From: Nematopogon swammerdamellus
Lineage: Eukaryota; Arthropoda; Insecta; Lepidoptera; Adelidae
NCBI GenBank assembly: GCA_946902875.1
Contig: OX336339.1
Coordinates: forward strand, 2,350,397 to 2,414,396
DNA length: 64,000 nt
Reading direction: 5' to 3'
The position numbers were made by a program, and so were the translations under genes. Below, piece by piece: positions 12,601 through 23,600 of this stretch (the first letter of the stretch is position 1; each line of letters opens with the position of its first letter). The notes beneath the pieces are model-generated. The model made no database searches. It saw only the letters and a list, made by a program, of their open reading frames with translations, and was not told the DNA's origin.

Positions 12601-15600
12601 TTACCATCATATTGTAGTGTACCTACTAGTGTTGGTTGGTAGTTAGCACTAAGTAGTAGTTAGGGTTACCATATCGAAATTTATAATAATCAAATCAAAT
12701 CATTTTTATTAATTCAGGCACTTGTCCCATTGCACTCACAACAAATTCAAAATACACTAGGATTACATACACACATTAATGATTAAATACACAATAATTA
12801 TAAAAATATTAAAACAAATACGAATTTAATTAATTAAAATAAAAAAAATTTAAAAATAATCCGATGTTTGGGTGGTGGGGGCCTACGTGTCTAGTACCAC
12901 CACCTATCGCTCGTAGCTAGTCTCGCGTCGTCCCGGAGAGCTCCGTAGCCACGGCCTGCACCCGCCGGCGCGCTTGGAGGCTTGTCTCCCGCCGCCGGCG
13001 GTATTTACCGTTTTTGTGTTTATAATTTTGTTTGCTGGGTTCGCCCCACCGCCGGTGGTGGAAACTCCGTTTATTTTTATATTAATTTTAGATTTTAAGT
13101 TATTTGTAAATATGTAAAATTAATATAAGAAGAAACGTGTAAATAAATGAATAAAATAATACTACTCTTTATGCCACTTAGTTTGTGACAAAGGCGGGCT
13201 TATTGCTTTAGGCGGACTAACTTCAACCCGGTGTAGAGTGTTGTTGTTGTTGTTGTTGTTTTGGTTTGGGGTTGGCTCTAGGCCTGCAAACTAATCCCGC
13301 TTGGATGGGGACCTTCGTGCAAAACCCCGCAGTCTCCAGCTACCCCAGCCACCCTATGTCTTCCATGGAAGCCACAAGTCGACCGGGGTGTCTGCAGGCC
13401 GCTTATCCCTTAGTCGCCTTTTACGACATGCACGGGGAGAGATGCAGTGGGGCTATTCTTATTAAGTACCGACCCCACACAGTACTCGGTGTAGAGTGTA
13501 TGATATGGTCTCTTTCTGAAGCTTGTTGTACATAATTTACTGTCGGACACTGTACCTATATTGAAAGTGTTTTTAAAAGATGTTATCTACATTACTGGTA
13601 CAATGTCTACACATGTATGTTAGTAGGTACTTTTGTGTTTTATCTTATCTAAATTGTAACATACAATATGCGCGCGAACACATTTTTTTGTATTGCTTCC
13701 GAACTGGGTGTCTGTGCTCGAGGTCGAAGCCTCAGGCGCAGCCAATTTCACCCCCGACGAGGTTTGAAGGCGGACTAACGCCGCTGGGGAAGGGCTAAGG
13801 CGCCTAGTAACGCCAACGACGTAGCGCGTAGTAGTTTTCATAAGGGTTTTTTGTTTTTTCATAAATTGCGATCCTTCGCATTAGGACTTTGAAAAGCGTG
13901 CGATCGATAGATATAACAAATGGCGTCATTTTGCTATAAAAAATCCATTAAAATTCTCTTTAGTTTCTGAGATTAAGGCCCAATTGCGCCAACACGAATT
14001 TAGAGTTAAGTAGCGAGTTATGGATTTAAACGCGGTTCCCACAGTCAACGGGTACTAGCTTAACGAGTTAAACTGGTTTATATCGTTAAATTCGTGTTGG
14101 TGCAAGTGGGCCTAAGTCTTCAAAGTTCGCGCGGAAGAAAAAATCAACATTTAGTTACCATATAATTTGTATATGGGAGTGGATGGATGAGAAGAGCGGA
14201 AGACCGCGTGTGGTGGCGTACCTTGGGAGAGGCCTATGTACAGCAGTGGACCGATACAGGCTGATGATGATGATGATTAAAAAAAAATTCGTCAGCCTCG
14301 GTAGCTCAGTGGCGCGGTTGGTTAGTCAACTGTTATTAAGCAACGCTGAGCGCGGTCAGTGATTGGATGGGTGACCGCTCGACCGTTGGAGGCTGACCGT
14401 GGTTCGGATTCCACGTTAAACTGTAAGTCCCTTCCCTTCTTACCTTACTAGGTGGTAGGGTTTATCCCGGCCGGGTTGGTACCACCGCACTGAACGAAAC
14501 GTCGGTCGAAACGGCTATGTAAATAGTTCGTGTTTTCCGTCCAGTTTAGTGTAGCCGACATGAAATGAAGGGAAGCACTGACATGGCACCTAGTTCACCC
14601 TGTGTTATGGGCTGACATCACGGATGTTGTAGGTGATGTAGCCAACCGTGTCAGGTTCCATAAAAAAAAAAAAAAAGATAGTTTGTATAGAAAATGATAC
14701 AATTTTACAATCAAAAACGTGTGATCGGTAGAAAAAGAATTGTTCTATATTTTGCAGCTTAGTTTTTAGCCTTTAGATTGGCCTAGTTATCACGGGTTAC
14801 TTCTTCAAAAATTCACCTGTGGCGTTATACTTAGGCGCCTTAACCGGCGATTTCAAGATCCGTGGATTGTAGGAACAGGGAAAGTCTACGGGTTTTTTGT
14901 CGGATCGAAGATGTACGTACTGTGTGGGGTCGGTACTTCCCCGCGTCCTAGTCAACGCAGACTAGCTGACGAGGGCTTGAAGCGAGCCGAAACGTGAAGC
15001 ATGCGCGGGAAATTTAGAGTGGCCACTCGCTAGTCCCGGCCTCGATTAATACCCTCCTCTACTGCCGATGGGCCCGGATATGTTCGGTGAAGCCATCGCA
15101 AGCTTAGATCCACACCTTCCTAAGAATAGTCCCACTGCATCTCTCCCCGTGCATGTCGTAAAAGGCGACTAAGGGATAAGCGGCCTGCAGACACCCCGGT
15201 CCACTTGTGGCTTCCATGGAAGACATAGGCTGGCTGGGGTAGCTGGAGACTGCGGGGTTTTGCACGAAGGTCTCCAACCAAGCGGGATTAGTTTGCAGGC
15301 CTAGAGCCAACCCCAAACCAAAACAACAAACGGATCGAAGATTAGGCAAAATGTAATTTAATTACATATGTATCTATAACATTTATCTATATCATCACAA
15401 TTTCTTGCTTCGGTTCGTGTAATTTTAATTCCTTGATTAATCGATTCCACGATCACGGTCTGTGCTACCACCGAACACTGATTGTTTGATTTGGTTGCTG
15501 TGCTGTATGTATCCTATCCTAATCAACAGGCACTAACAATAAATCTGTAAGGGATGGTCATGGAGTTACTTTGTTTTATGAGATATTGCGTTTTTATACT

Positions 15601-17642
15601 CTGTGTATGATACTAAAACTACATAAATGGATTATTTTAAGAAGTATTTTCTGTATGTATGTATGTTCCTCCATAACTATACTACTACAAGCACATTTAA
15701 CTATAGGTGACATAGGATAGGCTAAATAAAATTCAGTTCCGGTTACGCTAAGATACATAGATACGATAAGATAGATACACACTCATAGAAAACCGAATTA
15801 TTCCGCGGGCCAAAATAAAGGTACGCTAGCGGGCTTGCTTACTTTCTTCTTTTTAACCCCCGACGAAAAAAAAAGGAGGGGTGTTATAAGTTTGACGTGT
15901 GTTTGTTTTAAGTACTATCCGAGGACGTGCACCTGAATACACAAGGCACATACGAGGACATTTTCAAACCGAGGACTTTTTCCTGGGTCCTCGGATTGAA
16001 TGGTCACCATTGTCGTATTCTCCGTGCGATTCTGAACCTTTCTGTCTAAGAAATACGGAAATCGGAAACGGTCCTCGATTTGGTTGCCATAATTTTAGTC
16101 AGAGTGTGAAAATTTGTGACCACCAGGGCGGCGCCACCGTCGTATTTTACACACTTCGATTTACACTCAAGTCCACTTTCTTAACCAATCCGAGGACCCA
16201 TGTGTGAAGTTCACACATGGGTCCTCGCTTTGGACACGTTTTGCTGTGTGTATTGTTTTTTTTTTTCTAAACAAATTTTCAAAAATTCAAAAGCGGCGGG
16301 TGGCCGAGTGGTTTGGGCATCGGCTTCTCATGCGGCAGCGGTCGGCGGCGGAGGTCGGCGGTTCGAATCCGGTCGGCGTGTACCAATGAGTTTCTGACGA
16401 AAAAATTTACGTGCATACCTACACCTGCTGCTTCACCGTTCGGAACCAGTGTAAAACTGTAGGTCCCTTCCCTTGCCCCTTACTAGGTGGTAGGCTCAAA
16501 TTGTAGCTGACTTGGTTGGTACCACCGTACATGGCCGCATAGCAGCCTCGGCTGTGTTCTCCTCTAGTCCAGTAAAACCAGCAATCTAGGGAAGTCTCCG
16601 GTATGGCACCTACCTTCTCGGTGGTGATATTGGCTGGTCGGAGCATGCGCTTTGGCCTCTCCGACTCAGCCACCCATACCGGATTACATAAAAAAAAAAC
16701 AACATTAGATAATTTACCAAGTTTGGCCCAACCCATCAATATGAAACCACTATTAATATTTTTGTTATGCCTTATAAATAATAATGAATTTTAGAACGAA
16801 AACAATGGGGATTAAAACTTATTGAAAAATATTAATCGTTCTAATAATCAGATAGCTAATATTGTTATCATTAGCAATATTTGAGAGCTGGACATGATTG
16901 TGCGAATATTACACCTGCTGTGGTGATATTAGCCCAACACACAACTATGCCGAAGGAACCCTAGGTGCCATTTCAGAACCTTCCTTTATCTGAGCACGGC
17001 TGTATTGAACTAGAAGATGGAAAACACATCGATGGAAAAACACGTACATTTGCAGCTTCAAACATATTTTATTGAATGCAGTGGTACTGTAATAACAACC
17101 GAGATGTCGGGCGAAGCGACTGACGACCGACTGACTGTGATGGGAGCACGATTTGTTCTATTCCTCTACCGGCGCGGCGGCGCGGCAGCGGCGTTCTTCC
17201 CTTCCCCTTCACCTTCCCCTTCCCCCAGTCCTCGTTTTGTACAGAAGAAATCAGAATAAAATGTCCCCTGTTTGATAGTAGAAAATTCAACACAAGGTCC
17301 TCGCATAGTACAACGTTTCAGGAATTTGTGTGCTATTAGGTCCTCGAAATGGCATGGCTGGACAGGTCGCGAAGGTCCTCGTTTAGCCTAACACAAAGTC
17401 CTCGAATGGACGTCGCCAGACAGGTTTGCGAGTGTATATTGTGTCCTCGCTTTGTTTGTCACAATTCAAGTTAGAAAGAGTAGGAGATATCGAAACACTA
17501 AGCGCTTGAGCGTTTCCAGGAATAAATTTGGCGCACATCTGTCTTGTCGAGGTCATCGTACGACTTCGTATAGTCCGGATACGGAGAGGTCCTCGGTCTG
17601 AATGAGTAAAACGGGGGTCCTCGCATGGTACTTAAAACAAAC

Positions 17643-17679
<37 letters not shown>

Positions 17680-20600
17680 TGTGAGTGTGTCTGTCTGTGG
17701 CATCGTAGCTCCCAAACAGATGGACCGATTTGGATGCGGTTTTTTTTATTAGGAAGCTGCGTTTAATCGGGATGGTTCTTAGCAATGTTTGTAATCAAGT
17801 AAATAAGTATTAAAAAAAAATTTATCTCAAGAAGTGGGCCGATTTTCATGCGGTTTTTTTAAAAAAGCTTCAAATAAAAGTTAAATTACAAATTTAAAAA
17901 ACCCCCGACCGTTAAAAAGTCAAAAATAATTTCCGTTTACTTAATTAAAGGAGTCGGGGGACCGCTAAGTAAATAAAATATAAAAACTCAGAGCTGCGCG
18001 GGTATTTACTTAGCGGTCTCCCGACTCCTTTAATTAAGTAAACGGAAATTATTTTTGACTTTTTAACGGTCGGGGGTTTTTTAAATTTGTAATTTAACTT
18101 TTTAAATACGAATTCCTATACAGTGGCTGTATACAAAACCATGTTTGCGCGTCGCAGCGGGCGATGGCGGCGCTGCTACCTTGGTTTGGAAGTAACTATT
18201 AAGTAATCTGTGGCAGAGTGGTCAATACAGTTAGAATGATGAGGCGCTATGCCTGCAGGCAGACTGGACGCGCGTGCGGCGGCGGCGCGGCGGCGCGATG
18301 CGCGCGCGCATCACTTTCGCCGGCGATTATGTAACCTACTAGGTCGTGTTGTGTGATGTGATGAGTTGATGACTGATTAATAATGCACTGCGGAAGCACA
18401 CAGCACACCATTCATTGAATGAATGGTGTGTTGTGCGCAACAAACAAAATTGATTTTGTGTGACAAGACGCAAGGTTTATTTTTATTATAAGTAATTTCA
18501 TCATTGCCTTTAAGGTGCAAAAGAGTTCATTGATCTAGCTTCCGTTATTATTATTTTAATTTTTTTTTTTTTTTTTATGTAAACTGACACGGTTGGCTAC
18601 ATCACCTACTTACAACATCCGTGATGTCAGCCCATAACACCGGGTGAACTTGGTGCCACGTCAGCATTCCCTTCGGTCGTGCCGGCTACACTGAACTGGA
18701 CGGAAAACACAAAAATTGTACGAAATATGTAAGTTTACGTCAAGGTCGGCGCTCTAGGGGTCGAGACCGAGCCGCGGCGCGACGAAAACACATGGAGGTC
18801 GCTGACCTCCATGTGTTTTCGGGTAAACATTTTTATTATAACCTTGGAAATAAACAGGTTAATGAACCCTGTTATCCCAAAATAGGATTACCTGAGCTAT
18901 GGTAAACAGGTTCTCTCGTCGAGTAAATTTTCATTCATTACCTATCGTCCTTCCCTTGCCCCTTACTAGGTGGTAGGCTCAAATTGTAGCCGACTGGGTT
19001 GGCACCACCGCACTGGATGTAAGATGGCCGCACAGCAGCCTCGGTTGTGTTCGCCTCTAGTCCAGTATAGCCAGCAATCCAGGCAAGTCTCCGGTATGGC
19101 GCCTACCTTCTCGGAGGTGATATTGGCTGGTCGGAGCATGTGCTTCGGCGCCTCCGAATCAGCCATTCATACCGGATTACATAAAAAAAAAAATCATACC
19201 TAGTCCAGTATATCTTGTTATGTCTTGTTATATAATCATCTATGGATATCCTAGCCCAAAATGTCACATATTGTGTAGGTGTAGAGCTCTCGGAAAGCTA
19301 TTTTTAACCCCCGACGTAAAAAATGGAGGGGTGTTATAAGTTTGACGTGTGTGTGTGTGTGTGTGTGTGGGTGTGTCTGTCTGTGGCATCGTAGCTCCCA
19401 AACGGATGGACCGATTTGGGTGCGGTTTTATTTTATTAGGATGCTTCTTTAATCAGGATGGTTCTTAGCTATGTTTGTAATCAAGTAAATAAGAAATAAA
19501 AAAAAAATTATCTTCAAAAGTTGTCCGATTTGCATGTGATTTTTTTTTTAAATGCTTGAAATAAAAGTTAAATTACATACAAATTAAAAAAAAACCCGAC
19601 GGTTAAACAGTCCACAATAATTTCCGTTTACTTACTTAAAGGAGTCGGGGGACCGCTAAGTAAATAAAATATAATAAAAACTCAGAGCTGCGCGGGAATT
19701 TACTTAGCGGTCCACCGACTCCTTTAAGTAAACGGAAATTATTTAGTAGTGAATCATCTGTGACTGGTGATGGATGATTCAAGCGAGGTGACGGCGCAGA
19801 TAAGAGTATACATACATACAAGTAATAATAACAATATCTACATATTAGTTACCTACATACTGCGAATTTGTGTCTTGTCTGTAGCACTTTTATCTAAGTA
19901 GGCAGATATGCTTCACTCAATAATGCTATACATGTTGATAGCGTTACCGGGCCGGATTTTTCAGAGGTTTATACAACGTGTCCCAAATCTCAACGTCAAG
20001 CGGGAACCAGGGAGTAGTCCAGTTTATGACTACCCAGGGAAAAATGAGAAAAAAGTCCTGGATTTCCCATTAGGAATTATAGGCCGCGGCCTAGGGGCGG
20101 CAAACTTCAGCGGGCGGCAGATTTCTGAAGGCGCTAAAGAATATTCGAGAGAATATTACAAGTAACACTTGCGCTTTGGTATAGTGTAAGTCAAGTTCGT
20201 GCGCGATTATGGACGCAATACTCAAGCAAGTCACTTGTGGATAGAGTTTTCGATCTGTTAAATGCTTAAATATCATTTGGGTAAAGGTTTTAAGTCCCCA
20301 TTGCGACTTAGTAATACTCCTATCCTATGTTATTCATGTTTTGCGCGGGCGGTGAAAGTCAAGTGGCCCATACTTAAGATCAGTACAAGTCCGGCACTGG
20401 GAGGGACCTACAGTTTTACGTGGAATGCGAACCACGGTCAGCCTCCAACGGTCGAGCGGTCACCCATTCAAGTACTGACCGGCCCAGCGTTGCTTAACAA
20501 TCAATAGCGACAGTCGACTGTCTGCACCAGTCGAGCTATCGAGCCTGACAGAACAGTTAGGTATATGTGGCTAGTCACTAAAATCCTTGTAATAAATAAT

Positions 20601-23600
20601 ATGTATAAAAAAAATACCCTGCGAAGTTTCTTGCTGGTTCTTCTTCGTAGGTGTAATCGAAGCGGATAGAACAAATTGTGACAAGTTCGAGTGCAGTCTA
20701 ACCGCCATATGAATAATCAATAAACAATACAATACAATAGAGATAGATTATTGATCAAGTTTGCTTGTGCCACAGCGCAACGGCTCGGAGACGTTCGACG
20801 GCGTGTTCAACATGGACACGGGCGCGAGCGACATCGCCCGGCTCGGCAACGTGGCGCAGTGGAACCACGTCAACCGCACCGAGTTCTTCCGCGACGAGTG
20901 CGCCGACGTGCGCGGCTCCACCGGCGAGCTGTGGCCGCCGGAGCTGCTGCAGGACGAGATCACCATCTTCGCTTCCGACCTGTGCACGTGCGTATACCGT
21001 ACTATACCCCCAACATCCTCCCGCTGTATACTCGTGTTCAGCATGGACACGGGCGCGAGCGACATCGCTCGGCTCGGCAACGTGGCGCAGTGGAACCACG
21101 TCAACTGCACTGAGTTCTTCCGCGACGAGTGCGGAAGACCTAACCTAACATAACCTAACCTAACCTAACCTAACCTAACCTAACCATTTTTTTCATACAA
21201 GTGCGCTGATTTCCCACGCACACAAGCGCGCGCCAGCGCACGCTGTCCGTATACAACCACTACTTACATTCTCACTTGCCTCGCTTGAAGTCATTCATGG
21301 CCGCCCCACGCATCGAGTGCAAGTCGAATTGAGAACATTGCAATATGTTTGAGTGGAATTACAATTTCGATTAAAATGTCAAGTTGATTTCTACGCGTAG
21401 CAGGTACGGCATGAAATGTGGAGTGGAGATGCCTAATGATGGCAATAAATATACAATATACACCTACACCGCGTACTACGCTATGCCGTGTTCTCCGCAT
21501 CATTTTGTATGGAGAAACGGAGCAGCGCCTCTAGTGATAGATATGCGAACTTCGTTTCTCCATACAAAATGATGCGGAGAACACGGCGGCGTAGCGTAGT
21601 ACGCGGTGTAAGTTAAATCTCGTGATTAGGGTACTGATCAATCGGTATCGAACACGTGTCATTTTAGCGTTCCTGGCCAAAATTAACAAAACGGAACACT
21701 TTAGAATCACCTCGGTGTCTGTTCGTTCCACCATGATGGGCTCACGAAGGGCCCAGAAAGAGACAAGCCGGTTGTAGAGCGTCATCACTGCCGCACACAG
21801 AGACGCGCGAGCTCGTGCGACAGACACGACGCTCTACAGCCGAATGGTCTCTTTCTAAAGTTCGACAACACACATTATTTGCCACCGGGAACTGTATATA
21901 AAGTTGGTTGGAGAGTGTGAATATGTGATGAGTAGAGATCGGATAATCGGATACATATTTGCCTAAATGTTAAAAAATATGGAAGTGGCTTCTTTGAAAA
22001 ATTGATTTAATTAAATAATACCCGGGATTCCCGGGAACGTTACTATACTATAAAACTTAGTAGATCCATTTTTTTTTATGTATACGCAAGGCACAAAATA
22101 AATGTTCTTAATACTCTTTTAGCAAACTAGCGTTCACCCCCGACTTCGTTCGCGAGAATATTTAATCGACTGCGTCACTGGGTATTTTACCAGGAACCTA
22201 TACATAATTAGCAGTTTTTATTAATACGTGCCTATATCAGTTTTAGTGAAGCACCAACATAATTTGTATATGTATATGTGAATCAAATAATGTAAGAAAA
22301 TAATAAATAATATAATAATAATGTTAAAATGTTACTTAACACAAAAATATACGTTTACAATTTAATGTACTTACGTCAATCCCGGGAAAAAATTAAAAAG
22401 TGTCTCTCCATACTTATCCAACCTATCAAGTTTAGGTAAATAAGTGTTTGATTATCCTATCTCTAGTGATGAGTGTGTGTGTACGCAGATACCTGACCCT
22501 GCACCGCGAGCGCGACATCGACCAGCTGGGCATCTCGGGCGTGCGCTACGTCGCCAACAACTCGGTGTTCGACAACGGCTACCGCTACCCGCAGATGGTA
22601 TCCCCTCCTTCTTTATCTAATGCCACATTGTTGAATACTTCGCTGCCACTACACCCGGAAGCATGAAAATCTCTGTGTCTTTTTAGGTTTCCGTATCCCG
22701 TACGGAAACCTATTACTAAGCCTAAGCCGTCTGTCTGTCCGTCCGTCTGTCCGAGGGCTGTATCTCTTGAACCGTAATAGGTAGGACGTTGAAATTTTCA
22801 CAGAATATGTGTTATGGCGGATATAACAACAAATAATAAAAAATAGAAAAAGTAAAAAATTAAGGGGGGTTCCCATACAAGAAACGTGTTTTTTTTTCAA
22901 TTTTTTTTACCCACCAACCTATTGAGATACTTAAGAACTGAAAAGACTTGAGAGACTGTGTACCGTATGGGGCCGGTACTTTACAAGAATAGCCTCACTG
23001 CATCTCTCCCCGTGTATGTCGTAAAAGGCGACTAAGGGATATGACTCCCTTCTTATATTACTAGTTGGTAGGGTTTAACCCGCCCGGGTTGGTACCACCG
23101 CACTGAGTGAAAGGTCGGTCGAAACGGCTATGTAAATAGTTTGTGTTTTCCGTCCAGTTCAGTGTAGCCGGCACGACCGAAGGGAAGCACTGACGTTGCA
23201 CCAAGTTCACCCGGTGTATGGGCTGACATCACGGATGTTGTAGGTGATGTAGCCAACATGTCAGCATCAATAAAAAAAAAATACTTCAACTTAGTTATTT
23301 AATAATTTTCAGAAGAAGTCAGTTCAATGTTTTTTTTAACAGTATTTTGTTTAGGTAAGGAATCGTGTGGTGGTTTTTGTTTTTTTTTTTTTATTGAAAA
23401 AAAAAGTGGTAATATTATGCGGCGAATCTGGAACATTATACATAATGCATATAAATGTACAATGTGCGACAGGCTTGCTACTGCCAGCGTCCCAACACAA
23501 CCGAGTGCGTGCTGCCGGGCGCTCTCAACGTGTCCTCGTGCCGGATGGGGGCGCCGGCCTTCGTCTCCTTCCCGCACTTCTACAACGCTGACCCCTACTA

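Larger units (their letters stand above)
15854..18100 (+). mobile_element. Repeat family E, split by a 1.7-kb insertion
   Basis: The left part (15854-15900, TTAACCCCCGACG ... GGTGTTATAAGTTTGACG) and right part (17644-18100, GT microsatellite, GTGGCATCGTAGCTCCCAAA onward) are contiguous in the copy at 19308-19746. The 3' end forms a long hairpin: arms 17879-17974 and 18004-18099, 96 bp with about one mismatch. Confidence 0.8.

Noticed and set aside
14291..14400. 5S rRNA gene
   Set aside because: Only the 3' half of 5S is matched, mixed with tRNA-like sequence, and it is repeated with a SINE body and poly(A).
16293..16385. True tRNA gene at the SINE-B head
   Set aside because: No paired acceptor stem, no terminator after the head, and it continues into the SINE body.
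20755..21148. Several long ORFs in other frames over exon 5
   Set aside because: GC-rich shadow frames of exon 5 and its partial copy.
21139..21185. True chromosome end
   Set aside because: Only about 47 bp long and flanked on both sides by gene 1 sequence.
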